A DNA stretch of 64,000 bases from Acidovorax_G lacteus (lineage in GTDB: Bacteria > Pseudomonadota > Gammaproteobacteria > Burkholderiales > Burkholderiaceae_C): positions 62,001-126,000 of the forward strand of contig NZ_BAABEX010000003.1 in the NCBI RefSeq assembly GCF_039540375.1, in the 5' to 3' direction. The notes under the pieces are model-generated. The model did not search any database. It was not told the DNA's origin and saw only the letters and a list, made by a program, of their open reading frames with translations. Shown piece after piece: positions 45,783-55,185 of this stretch. Position numbers and translations under genes: made by a program. Each line of letters starts with the position of its first letter. Position 1 is the stretch's first letter.

Positions 45783-47864
45783 ATGTTTGCATTATTCGAA
45801 GATGCCGGAAAGTTCCGTGCCGGCAAGGTGCTGTCGGAAGCCGAAAGCTCGGCGCAGATTGAACTGGACAGCGGCAAGCGCGTGAAGGTCAAAGCCGCCC
45901 ATGTGCTGCTGAAGTTCGACAAGCCCGCCCCTGCGGAGCTGCTGGCCCAGGCCCAGGCGCTCGCACCGTCCATCGAACTGGATCTGGCCTGGGAGTTCGC
46001 CCCGGAAGACGAGTTCGGCTTCAGCGATCTGGCGCGGGACTATTTCTCCGACCCAGCCAGCGTGGTGCAACAGGCCGCAGCCCTGCTGCGCCTGTACGAA
46101 GCGCCGCACTACTTTCGCCGCGCGGGCAAGGGGCGCTTTCGCAAGGCTCCGGCCGAGATCCTGCAGCAGGCGCTGGCCGCCATCGAGAAAAAGCGCCTGA
46201 TCCAGGAGCAGATCGCCACCTGGGCCGAGGCCCTGGGCCAGGGGGAGTGCCCGGCGCCGATCCGCGAGCAGCTCTACCGCATCCTCTTCAAGCCCGACAA
46301 GAACGCGCCCGAATACAAGGCGGTGGTCGAGGCCAGCCGCGCCACGCACACCGCGCCTCTGGCGCTGCTGCAGCAGGCCGGAGCCATCGATTCGGCCTAC
46401 CAGTTCCACTGGAAGCGCTTTCTGTTCGAGCACTTCCCCAAGGGCACGGGCTTTTCAGCGCTACAGGCCCCCGACATTGCCGACGAGCTGCCGCTGGCCC
46501 CGGTGCAGGCGTACTCCATCGACGATTCGCACACCACCGAAATCGACGATGCGCTGTCGCTGCAAGGCCTGGGCACGGGCACGGTGACGCTGGGCATCCA
46601 CATCGCCGCGCCAGGCCTGGCGATTGCGCCGGGCAGTGCCATCGACCAGGTGGGCCGCACGCGCCTGTCTACGGTGTACATGCCGGGCTACAAAATCACC
46701 ATGCTGCCCGACGAGGTGGTGCAACGCTACACGCTGCAGGAAGGCCGCCCCTGCCCGGCCGTATCGCTGTATGTGACGATGGACGAGGCCACGCTCGAAT
46801 TCCGCGCGCACGAAACCCGGCTGGAGCGCGTGCCGATTGCGGCCAACCTGCGGCACGACCAGCTCGACAGCATCGTCACGCACGAATGGCTGACCGACCC
46901 GGCCACGGCAGCACCGGCCTCGGTGGCCGACGGCCTGCGCACTGAGCTGGCCTTCTTGTACCGCCTGGCGCGCGAGCTCAAGACCCGGCGCGAAGTGGTG
47001 CGCGGCAAACCTGAAAACTTCAACCGGCCCGACTACACCTTCCGCCTGGTGGGCAATGAGGGAGCGGAGCCCACCGGGCACGAGCAGGTGCAGATCGGCG
47101 TGCGCCGCCGCGGCGCCCCGCTCGACTTGATCGTGGCCGAGGCCATGATCGTGGCCAACAGCACCTGGGGCGGATGGCTGGCCGAGATGGGCGTGCCCGG
47201 TATCTACCGCAGCCAGGCCAGCATGGCACCGGGCGTGAAGGTGCGCATGGGCACCAAGGCGCTGCCGCACGCGGGCATTGGCGTGCCGAGCTACGCCTGG
47301 AGCACCTCGCCGCTGCGCCGCTACACCGACCTGGTCAACCAGTGGCAGATCATTGCCTGCGCCCGCCATGGCCGCACGGCGGCCCTGGCGGCGCCCTTCA
47401 AGCCCAAGGACGCCGACCTGTTCTCCGTCATCAGCAGCTTTGACGCGGCCTACACCGCCTACAACGGCTACCAGGCGAGCATGGAGCGCTACTGGACGCT
47501 GCAGTACCTGCGCCAGAACGGCATCACCGAACTCACGGCCAGCGTGGTCAAGGACGGTGTGGGCGGCGGCCTGCTGGTACGCGCCGATGAACTGCCGCTG
47601 GTCTTTCCGGTGCTGGGTGCGGGCAACGTGCCTCGCGGTGCGCGCCTGCGCGTGCGCCTGGGTGCCATCGACGACATCGCGCTCGACGTGAACGGTACGC
47701 TGATCGAGCGCCTGGACGCCGACGCCCCTGCAGAAGGCCCAGCCGACGAGGACGACGAAGAACCCGTGGCCGGCCCGATTGCCATCGCCGTGGACGTGAA
47801 CGAAGCGCCTGAAGGCGAAAGCGGCGACAGCGCGGGCGCGAAGCCCGATAATCCCGCACCGTGA
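45783..47864 (+). CDS. RNase II/R-family exoribonuclease (RNB domain)
   Basis: 693 aa. The RNB catalytic signature is APVQAYSIDDSHTTEIDDALSL (the aspartates that bind magnesium) at about 235-260, followed by HIAAPGLAIAPGSAIDQ and YAWSTSPLRRYTDLVNQWQ. The N-terminal region is shorter than in RNase R and no S1 domain is obvious before the acidic C-terminal tail. It degrades RNA 3' to 5'. Its last codons overlap the GTG start of tonB (GTGA), implying coupled translation. Confidence 0.92.
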   Translation: MFALFEDAGKFRAGKVLSEAESSAQIELDSGKRVKVKAAHVLLKFDKPAPAELLAQAQALAPSIELDLAWEFAPEDEFGFSDLARDYFSDPASVVQQAAALLRLYEAPHYFRRAGKGRFRKAPAEILQQALAAIEKKRLIQEQIATWAEALGQGECPAPIREQLYRILFKPDKNAPEYKAVVEASRATHTAPLALLQQAGAIDSAYQFHWKRFLFEHFPKGTGFSALQAPDIADELPLAPVQAYSIDDSHTTEIDDALSLQGLGTGTVTLGIHIAAPGLAIAPGSAIDQVGRTRLSTVYMPGYKITMLPDEVVQRYTLQEGRPCPAVSLYVTMDEATLEFRAHETRLERVPIAANLRHDQLDSIVTHEWLTDPATAAPASVADGLRTELAFLYRLARELKTRREVVRGKPENFNRPDYTFRLVGNEGAEPTGHEQVQIGVRRRGAPLDLIVAEAMIVANSTWGGWLAEMGVPGIYRSQASMAPGVKVRMGTKALPHAGIGVPSYAWSTSPLRRYTDLVNQWQIIACARHGRTAALAAPFKPKDADLFSVISSFDAAYTAYNGYQASMERYWTLQYLRQNGITELTASVVKDGVGGGLLVRADELPLVFPVLGAGNVPRGARLRVRLGAIDDIALDVNGTLIERLDADAPAEGPADEDDEEPVAGPIAIAVDVNEAPEGESGDSAGAKPDNPAP

Positions 47865-48721
47865 AAACGCCCGCTTTCCTGTCCCAGATCAGCACGCTGC
47901 AGCTGGCGCTCGGCTTTTCGGTGGCCGTGCACGCTGCGCTGCTCACGGTGCGCTTTGTGGACCCGGAAGGCTTCAACCGCGTGTTCCAGGACACCCCGCT
48001 GGAGGTGATCCTGGTCAATGCGCGCTCGAATGAGCGCCCCGAGAAGGCCCAGGCCATTGCCCAGGCCAACCTGGCGGGCGGCGGAGACGCCGCCAGCGGC
48101 CGCGCCACCAGCCCCCTGCCCTACTCGGCGCTCACGGCCATTGGCGACGAGATGGAAGAGCAGCAGCGCCGCATGGACGCCATGGCCGAGCAGCAAGCAC
48201 AGCTGTTGGCCCAGGTGCGCGCACAGGTGGCCGCGCAGCCGCTGCCCGACCCGCGCCAGACCAGCACCGACCCGCAGCAGGCCGAAGCCGAACAGAAGCG
48301 CCGCCAGCTGCTCAAGCTGCTGGCCGAGATCGAAAAGCGCATCCAGGAAGAAAACGCCCGGCCCAAGAAGCGCTTTGTGAGCCCGGCCACCCAGGAAGCG
48401 GCCTACGCCGTGTACTACGACCAGGTGCGCCGCCGCGTGGAAGACAAGGGCACCGAGAACTTCCCTGAGCAGGGCGGGCGCAAGCTGTATGGCGAGCTGA
48501 TCATGACGCTCACCGTCAACCACGACGGCCGCGTGCTCGATACCCGTGTCGAGCAGGGCTCGGGCAACGCCACGCTGGATCGGCGCGCCCAGGCGATTGC
48601 GCGCGGCGCAGGGCCGTTTGGCCCCTTCACGCCCGAGATGCGGGCCAAGGCCGACCAGATCGCGCTCATCGCCCGCTTCAAGTTCACGCGCGACCAGACG
48701 CTGGAGACGAGCGTGCGCTGA
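47861..48721 (+). CDS. TonB-family energy-transducing protein
   Basis: 286 aa. One N-terminal membrane anchor (LQLALGFSVAVHAALLTV, about 14-31), a long Gln/Glu/Ala-rich coiled-coil region (about 90-175) in place of the usual Pro-rich linker, and a C-terminal TonB domain (YGELIMTLTVNHDGRVLDTRVEQGS). GTG start overlapping the upstream RNase stop. No exbBD or TonB-dependent receptor is adjacent, so its receptor is unknown; a TolA-like role is an alternative. Confidence 0.85.
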   Translation: MKTPAFLSQISTLQLALGFSVAVHAALLTVRFVDPEGFNRVFQDTPLEVILVNARSNERPEKAQAIAQANLAGGGDAASGRATSPLPYSALTAIGDEMEEQQRRMDAMAEQQAQLLAQVRAQVAAQPLPDPRQTSTDPQQAEAEQKRRQLLKLLAEIEKRIQEENARPKKRFVSPATQEAAYAVYYDQVRRRVEDKGTENFPEQGGRKLYGELIMTLTVNHDGRVLDTRVEQGSGNATLDRRAQAIARGAGPFGPFTPEMRAKADQIALIARFKFTRDQTLETSVR

Positions 48722-48766
48722 GCGCGCGCCCGGCCTCCGGCCCAGCCCCTTAACTGCCGCCATCGC

Positions 48767-49606
48767 ATGCACTCCCATCCAGACCTGTACTGCGTGTTCG
48801 GCAACCCGATTGCGCACAGCCGCTCGCCGGTCATCCACGCGCGCTTTGCCGAACTCACGGGCCACCGCATCACCTACGAACGGCGCCTGCTGCCCGAAGG
48901 CGGCTTCGATACAGGACTTCAGGCCTTCATGGCCGAAGGGGGACGCGGCTGCAACGTCACCGTGCCCTTCAAGCACGACGCGGCCCGCGTGGCCACCGAG
49001 CGCAGTGCGCGGGTGCAACTGGCTGGCGCGGCCAATACCCTCGTGCTGGCCGGCGAGGACATCTACGCCGACAACACCGACGGCCTGGGCCTGGTGGCCG
49101 ACATCGAGCGCAACGCGCAGGTGCCGCTGCTCGGCCGCGACGTGCTGTTGGTGGGCGCGGGCGGCGCGGCCGCCGGGGTGCTGGGCCCGCTGATCGAAGC
49201 CGGCGCGCGCCGCGTGGTGGTGGCCAACCGCACACTGGCCAAGGCCGAGGCCCTGGTGGCGGCCCATGCGGCGCTGGCCGTGCAGTACGGCGCGGTACTG
49301 GCAGCGGCCGAGCCGCAGGCCGTGGCCGGGGCGTTCGATGTCGTCGTCAACGCCACGGCCAGCAGCCTCAGCGGTGCGGCCGTGCCCGTGGCCGCCACCG
49401 TGCTGCGCCCGGGCTGCCTGGCCTACGACATGATGTACGGGCCGGCCGCGCAGGGTTTTCTCGACTGGGCGCGCCAGCACGGGGCCGTGCCGCGCGACGG
49501 CCTGGGCATGCTGGTGGAGCAGGCCGCCGAAGCCTTTGCGCTGTGGCGCGGCGTGCGGCCGCCGTCGGCCAAGGTGCTGGCCGAGCTGCGGGCGCAGTCC
49601 GCCTGA
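48767..49606 (+). CDS. aroE: Shikimate dehydrogenase
   Basis: 279 aa NADP-dependent enzyme of the shikimate pathway. The substrate-binding N-terminus CVFGNPIAHSRSPVIHARFAE, catalytic Lys in CNVTVPFKHDA, catalytic Asp in DNTDGLGLV, nucleotide loop LLVGAGGAAAGVL followed by ANRT, and C-terminal MLVEQAAEAFALW are all present. Part of a plus-strand run with tonB upstream (45 bp) and mtgA downstream (17 bp). Confidence 0.96.
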   Translation: MHSHPDLYCVFGNPIAHSRSPVIHARFAELTGHRITYERRLLPEGGFDTGLQAFMAEGGRGCNVTVPFKHDAARVATERSARVQLAGAANTLVLAGEDIYADNTDGLGLVADIERNAQVPLLGRDVLLVGAGGAAAGVLGPLIEAGARRVVVANRTLAKAEALVAAHAALAVQYGAVLAAAEPQAVAGAFDVVVNATASSLSGAAVPVAATVLRPGCLAYDMMYGPAAQGFLDWARQHGAVPRDGLGMLVEQAAEAFALWRGVRPPSAKVLAELRAQSA

Positions 49607-49623
49607 GCCAGCCTGGGGGTGCG

Positions 49624-50358
49624 ATGAAAGGCCTGTGGCGCTGGCTGGGCTTGCTGGTGTGCGCGCTGCTCGCGCTGCAGCTGTTCTTTGTGGGGCGCAT
49701 TGCGCTCATGGCGGTGGTAAACCCATCGTCCACCACGTTTGAGCGCTCGGAGGCCTGGGCACTGGCCCAGCGCGACGGGCGGGTTCGCTGGCGCCAGGAA
49801 TGGGTGCCGTATGCGCGCATCTCCGACCACCTCAAGCGCGCCGTGATCGCCTCGGAAGACGACCGCTTTTCGGTCCACGACGGCGTGGACTGGACCGCCA
49901 TCGAAAAGGCCTGGGAACGCAATGCCAAGGCCGAGGCACAGGCCAGCCGCGCCCAGGCGCGCGCTCCTGAGCGCCCCGCGCGCGCGCCCAAAATCCGCGG
50001 TGGCTCCACCATCACGCAGCAGCTCGCCAAGAACCTGCTGCTGTCGGGCGAACGCACGCTGCTGCGCAAGGGCCAGGAGCTGGTGCTGACCTTCGCGCTG
50101 GAGCAACTGCTGAGCAAGGAGCGCATCCTGGAGATCTACCTCAACCATGTGGAATGGGGCGAAGGCGTGTTCGGTGCCGAAGCCGCAGCGCAGCACTACT
50201 TTCGCAAAAGCGCCGACCGGCTCACGCCCGCCGAAGCCGCCCGCCTGGCGGTGATGCTGCCCGCGCCCAAGCGCTTCGAGAAGATGCCGAATTCGGCCTA
50301 CCTGGCCGGACGCACGCGCACCATCCTGGCCCGCATGGGCAGCGCCGAGCTGCCCTGA
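49624..50358 (+). CDS. mtgA: Monofunctional peptidoglycan transglycosylase MtgA
   Basis: 244 aa GT51 enzyme that polymerises lipid II. An N-terminal anchor (WLGLLVCALLALQLFFVGRI), then the GT51 motifs VIASEDDRFSVHDGVDWTA (catalytic Glu), RGGSTITQQLAKNLLLSGERT and EIYLNHVEWGEGVFGAEAAAQHYF. An Ala/Arg-rich stretch (AEAQASRAQARAPERPAR) between the first two motifs is longer than in E. coli. No transpeptidase domain. Confidence 0.95.
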   Translation: MKGLWRWLGLLVCALLALQLFFVGRIALMAVVNPSSTTFERSEAWALAQRDGRVRWRQEWVPYARISDHLKRAVIASEDDRFSVHDGVDWTAIEKAWERNAKAEAQASRAQARAPERPARAPKIRGGSTITQQLAKNLLLSGERTLLRKGQELVLTFALEQLLSKERILEIYLNHVEWGEGVFGAEAAAQHYFRKSADRLTPAEAARLAVMLPAPKRFEKMPNSAYLAGRTRTILARMGSAELP

Positions 50359-50377
50359 CCACCGGCCGGCAAGCCCC

Positions 50378-50878
50378 ATGGCCACCATGAAGACCCTGCT
50401 CATCGTCTACCACTCGATGACGGGCGGCACGCGCCAGATGGCCGAGGCCGCGGCCGCAGGCGCAGCCCAGACGGGCGATGCCGTGGTGTGGCTGCGCAGT
50501 GCCACCGCCGCGGGCCCGGCCGAACTGCTGGCCGCCGACGGCTACCTGTTTGCCACCCCCGAGAACCTGGGCAGCATGGCCGGGCTGCTCAAGGACTTTT
50601 TCGACCGCAGCTACTACCCGGCGCTGGGCCGCATCGAAGGCCGGCCGTATGCCAGCCTGGTGTGCGCGGGCAGCGACGGCGAGGGCGCAGCGCGCCAGAT
50701 CGCCCGCATTGCCACCGGCTGGCGGCTGCGCGCCGTGGCCGAGCCGCTGCGCGTGTGCACCCACGCCCAGACGCCCGAGGCGATCCTCGCGCCCAAGCAG
50801 ATCCACGCAGCCGACCTGGAACGCTGCCGCGCGCTGGGCGAAGCCCTGGCCACGGGCCTGGCGCTGGGCGTTTTCTAG
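50378..50878 (+). CDS. Flavodoxin-like NAD(P)H-dependent reductase
   Basis: 166 aa flavodoxin fold: phosphate-binding loop LLIVYHSMTGGTRQMAEAAAAGA, isoalloxazine-side loop ATPENLGSMAGLLKDFFDRSYY, and a C-terminal VCAGSDGEGAARQI. Probably binds FMN and works as a reductase or electron carrier; the partner is unknown. ATG codons at 50378 and 50387 are both possible. Lies 19 bp after mtgA. Confidence 0.82.
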   Translation: MATMKTLLIVYHSMTGGTRQMAEAAAAGAAQTGDAVVWLRSATAAGPAELLAADGYLFATPENLGSMAGLLKDFFDRSYYPALGRIEGRPYASLVCAGSDGEGAARQIARIATGWRLRAVAEPLRVCTHAQTPEAILAPKQIHAADLERCRALGEALATGLALGVF

Positions 50879-50926
50879 GCGGCCACCCCGCACATCCCCG
50901 AAGGCGCGGCGCGCAGGGCCGCCCGT

Positions 50927-51715
50927 ATGATCCCCGCCATGCTTGCCAAGATGATGAGCCTCTTCCTGCTGGGGCTGGTGCGCTTTCTCACGGGGGCGCA
51001 GGCGCGCTGGTACGGCTGCCCGCCCAAGGCCGAGCAGCGCATTTACTTCGCCAACCACCAAAGCCATGCCGATCTGGTGCTGATCTGGGCTGCGCTGCCC
51101 GAAGAGCTGCGCAGCATCACGCGCCCGATTGCCGCGCGCGACTACTGGACCAAGACACCGTTTCGCCAATGGATCACCACGGCCGTGTTCAACGCCGTGT
51201 ACGTGGAACGCCAGGGCCCTGCCCAGACCGCCAAGGCCGAGCCCGCCCCCGCAGCCGTGCCCGCCCCTGCGCTGGACGCCCTGGCCGCTGCCGTGGCCGA
51301 GGCCGACCAGGCCGCCGCAGGCGGGCCCGACCCGGCCCCGGACCCCGTGCCCGAACCCACGCCCGAGGCGCTGCGCGCCGCCCTCTCGCCCGACGACCCG
51401 CTGGTACCGCTGGTGCGCGCGCTCGAAAGCGGCGACTCCATCGTGATCTTTCCCGAAGGCACGCGCGGCCACGGCGAGGAGCCGCAGCCCTTCAAGTCGG
51501 GCCTGTACCGGCTTGCGCAGATGTTTCCGCAGGTCGTGCTGGTGCCGACCTGGATCCACAACGTCCAGCGCGTGATGCCCAAGGGCGAATATGTGCCTGT
51601 GCCCATCCTGTGCTCGGTGACCTTTGGCGCGCCCGTGGCGCTGGAGGATGGCGAAGAGCGCCGCCCCTTCCTCGACCGCGCACGCCGCGCTGTCATTGCG
51701 CTGCGGGAGGTCTGA
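50927..51715 (+). CDS. PlsC-like 1-acyl-glycerol-3-phosphate acyltransferase with an unusual insert
   Basis: 262 aa. The acyltransferase HX4D motif is NHQSHAD (His44, Asp49) and motif III is FPEGTRG (about 175-181). Between them residues 97-156 form a Pro/Ala/Glu-rich insert (APAAVPAPALDALAAAVAEA ...) not expected in PlsC, where this spacing is normally much shorter. It is followed after 4 bp by a CdsA-like gene, so the pair probably performs consecutive steps: phosphatidate formation and its activation to CDP-diacylglycerol. Confidence 0.85.
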   Translation: MIPAMLAKMMSLFLLGLVRFLTGAQARWYGCPPKAEQRIYFANHQSHADLVLIWAALPEELRSITRPIAARDYWTKTPFRQWITTAVFNAVYVERQGPAQTAKAEPAPAAVPAPALDALAAAVAEADQAAAGGPDPAPDPVPEPTPEALRAALSPDDPLVPLVRALESGDSIVIFPEGTRGHGEEPQPFKSGLYRLAQMFPQVVLVPTWIHNVQRVMPKGEYVPVPILCSVTFGAPVALEDGEERRPFLDRARRAVIALREV

Positions 51716-51719
51716 GGCC

Positions 51720-52700
51720 ATGAACAGTTTTCTTCGCAGCCTCACGGTCACGCAGCAGGTGGGTGCGCTGTTCCTCGTGGTGTTTGGCGTGCTGGCGCTG
51801 GTCACGGTCTGGAGCTTTGTGCGCAGCCTGCGCGAAACCCCGGCCGACGAGGTGCAGGCGCTCGAATGGAAGCGCTTCCACGGCCTGCTCAAGACGAGCT
51901 GGTTCATGGTCACGGTGTTCTGGTTCGCCTGGGTGCTGGGCGACGTGGTGGCCACGGTGCTGTTCGCAGTGGTGTCGTTTCTGGCGCTGCGCGAGTTCAT
52001 CACGCTCTCGCCCACGCGGCGCGGCGACCACCGCAGCCTGGTGCTGGCCTTCTTCGTGGTGCTGCCGCTGCAGTTCGTCATCGTGGGCACGCGGCACTTT
52101 GACCTGTTCACCGTGTTCATCCCGGTGTACGTGTTCCTGGCGCTGCCGGTGGCGAGCGCGCTGGCCAACGACCCCGAGCGCTTTCTGGAGCGCAACGCCA
52201 AGCTGCAGTGGGGCATCATGGTCTGCGTGTACGGCATGAGCCATGTGCCCGCGCTGCTGCTGCTGGACTTTCCGGGCTACCAGGGCAAGGGCGCGTTCCT
52301 GGTGTTCTTTGTGGTGTTTGTGGTGCAGACCTGCATGGTGGTGCAGCACCTGCTGGGGCGGCGCTTTCCGCACAAGGCGGTGGCCCCGCGCGTGAGCCAG
52401 AGCTTCCAGTGGGCCAGCTGGCTGGCCGGGCTGGCTGTGGGCGGGCTGGTGGGCGGGCTGCTGTCCTTCATCACACCCTTCAAGCCCGGGCAGGCACTGG
52501 GCATGGCGCTGCTGGCCTGTCTGGCGGGCAGCCTCGGGCATCTGGTGATGAAGGCGCTCAAGCGCGACCGCGGCGTGACCAGTTGGGGCATGCAGGGCGC
52601 GTCGGTCACCGGGGCGGGCGGGCTGCTCGACCGGGTGGACGCGCTGTGCTTCGGCGCGCCGGTGTTCTTCCACTCGGTGCGCTGGTACTTCGGGCTGTGA
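51720..52700 (+). CDS. CdsA-like phosphatidate cytidylyltransferase
   Basis: 326 aa with about eight membrane spans. The C-terminal signature region GHLVMKALKRDRGVTSWG and GAGGLLDRVDALCFGAPVFFH corresponds to the CTP transferase family (the GG-LDR-D-l motif). It converts phosphatidate and CTP to CDP-diacylglycerol. Starts 4 bp after the PlsC-like gene. Some family members act in other lipid contexts, so cdsA itself is not asserted. Confidence 0.87.
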   Translation: MNSFLRSLTVTQQVGALFLVVFGVLALVTVWSFVRSLRETPADEVQALEWKRFHGLLKTSWFMVTVFWFAWVLGDVVATVLFAVVSFLALREFITLSPTRRGDHRSLVLAFFVVLPLQFVIVGTRHFDLFTVFIPVYVFLALPVASALANDPERFLERNAKLQWGIMVCVYGMSHVPALLLLDFPGYQGKGAFLVFFVVFVVQTCMVVQHLLGRRFPHKAVAPRVSQSFQWASWLAGLAVGGLVGGLLSFITPFKPGQALGMALLACLAGSLGHLVMKALKRDRGVTSWGMQGASVTGAGGLLDRVDALCFGAPVFFHSVRWYFGL

Positions 52701-52736
52701 GGGGCCCAGGGCCCTGCAGCATTCAAGGTGTTTTTG

Positions 52737-52786
52737 GCCGCTCGTGCTTAATATTCAAGCACGAGCAGCTATCAAATCAATAGCAA
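52737..52786 (+). repeat. Dispersed palindromic repeat, copy 5 (abuts ruvC ATG)
   Basis: Left arm GCCGCTCGTGCTT (one mismatch), loop, right arm AAGCACGAGCAGC, tail TATCAAATCAATAGCAA, ending at 52786, the base before the ruvC ATG. No Shine-Dalgarno motif remains, so the repeat supplies the whole immediate 5' leader of ruvC. Confidence 0.92.
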
Positions 52787-53335
52787 ATGCGCATTCTTGG
52801 CATCGACCCGGGCCTGCAGACCACGGGCTTTGGCGTGGTGGATGTGGACGGCCACGCGCTGCGCTACGTCGCCAGCGGCACCATCCGCACCACGGGTCTT
52901 GACCTGGGCGACCTGCCGGGCCGGCTCAAGGTGCTGTTCGACGGCATCTCGGAAGTGGCCGCGCGCTACGAACCCGACCAGGCCACGGTGGAAATCATCT
53001 TCGTGAACGTGAACCCGCAGTCCACGCTGCTGCTGGGCCAGGCGCGGGGCGCGGCCATCACCGCGCTGGTGGCACGCGGCCTGCCCGTGGCCGAATACAC
53101 GGCGCTGCAGATGAAGAAGGCCGTGGTGGGCCACGGCCGCGCCGCCAAGAGCCAGGTGCAGGAGATGGTGCGCCGCCTGCTGCAGCTGCCGGGCCTGCCG
53201 GGCACCGACGCGGCCGACGCGCTGGGCCTGGCCATCACCCACGCCCATGCGGGCGCGGCCATGGGCCGCCTGGGCGAGGTGGCGCCGCTGCGCCGCCGCC
53301 AGCACGCCATGTACAAAAGCGGGCGCAGCTACTGA
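52787..53335 (+). CDS. ruvC: Holliday junction endonuclease RuvC
   Basis: 182 aa resolvase. Catalytic acids are readable: Asp7 in MRILGIDPGLQTTGFG, Glu69 in VEIIFVN, and the C-terminal DAADALGLAITHAH. Segment STLLLGQARGAAITAL is typical. Works with RuvAB, which are not in the window. Family start MRILGIDPG fixes the ATG at 52787, leaving the palindromic repeat directly upstream and no recognisable ribosome-binding site. Confidence 0.96.
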   Translation: MRILGIDPGLQTTGFGVVDVDGHALRYVASGTIRTTGLDLGDLPGRLKVLFDGISEVAARYEPDQATVEIIFVNVNPQSTLLLGQARGAAITALVARGLPVAEYTALQMKKAVVGHGRAAKSQVQEMVRRLLQLPGLPGTDAADALGLAITHAHAGAAMGRLGEVAPLRRRQHAMYKSGRSY

Positions 53336-53355
53336 GCCTGCGCAGGCCGCCGCGC

Positions 53356-53853
53356 TCAGCGCTGCAGGCCGCGCTGCAGCTCGCGCATCAGCAGCACCAC
53401 CTGGTTGGACGCATGGCGGCAACTGCCCTGCACGCGCTGCAGGGCGTGGGCGGGCTGCCCGGCCTGGGCCAGGGCCACGGCCGCCGCGGCCTGCTCGTGA
53501 AAGTACCGGTGCCGCGCCACCAGGATCTGGAACGCCGGGTAATGCCCCAGGCGCTCGCGCCCGCTGCCATGCAGCCACTGGCCGAGCATGCAGCGGTCGT
53601 CCTGGAACAACGCCTCAGGCTGCCAGTGCGGTGGCACCCCACCCTGGGCTGCGGCCACCACGGCGGCCTGCAGCTGGTCGCGAAACGCCAGGTGGTGGGC
53701 CAGCGCACCCTCAATGTCCACCTCATCGAGCAGCGCCGCCGCCTCCGCTTCGTGCAGCACCAGCTCGGTGCCGCGCTCGGACGTGGCCCAGCCGCTGTCA
53801 GGGTGCTGCGGATTGCGTTCGCGCAAGCGGAACCAACGCCTGAAAAATCCCAT
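53356..53853 (-). CDS. Stand-alone CZB (chemoreceptor zinc-binding) domain protein
   Basis: 165 aa. The zinc-binding pattern of CZB domains is present: histidine in ALAHHLAFRDQL (about 53), CMLGQWL (Cys88, Trp93), and HRYFH (His115/His119). CZB domains normally sit on chemoreceptors or diguanylate cyclases; here there is no signalling output domain, only a basic N-terminus (FFRRWFRLRERNP). AGAGGAA lies 4 nt before the ATG. Possibly a zinc or hypochlorite sensor acting in trans. Convergent with ruvC. Confidence 0.82.
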   Translation of the reverse strand: MGFFRRWFRLRERNPQHPDSGWATSERGTELVLHEAEAAALLDEVDIEGALAHHLAFRDQLQAAVVAAAQGGVPPHWQPEALFQDDRCMLGQWLHGSGRERLGHYPAFQILVARHRYFHEQAAAAVALAQAGQPAHALQRVQGSCRHASNQVVLLMRELQRGLQR

Positions 53854-54124
53854 GGTGTTCCTCTCGTGTGCGGGCTGGCCGGTGGCGGTACTGATGGCGG
53901 GGCTTGGGGTCATGGCGCAGCGGTGTGGGCGGCCGGCCTGCGCGGTCCACGTGCCGCGCAACGTCCGGGCACCCGCCCTGTGCCTCGCATTGTCAAAGTG
54001 CGTGGTTGCGCTGGCTACAAAAAAATGCGCACGCTGGCACGGGCCGGGTTGGCCAACCCTGCGTAGCCTGCGGTTTCGTGCGGGCGACAGGTGCCCAGCC
54101 GCCGCGCGCCGCACAATCGCGGCC

Positions 54125-55156
<1,032 letters not shown>

Positions 55157-55185
55157 ATCCGGCGCGCACGCCGGGGTGGCCCGCC

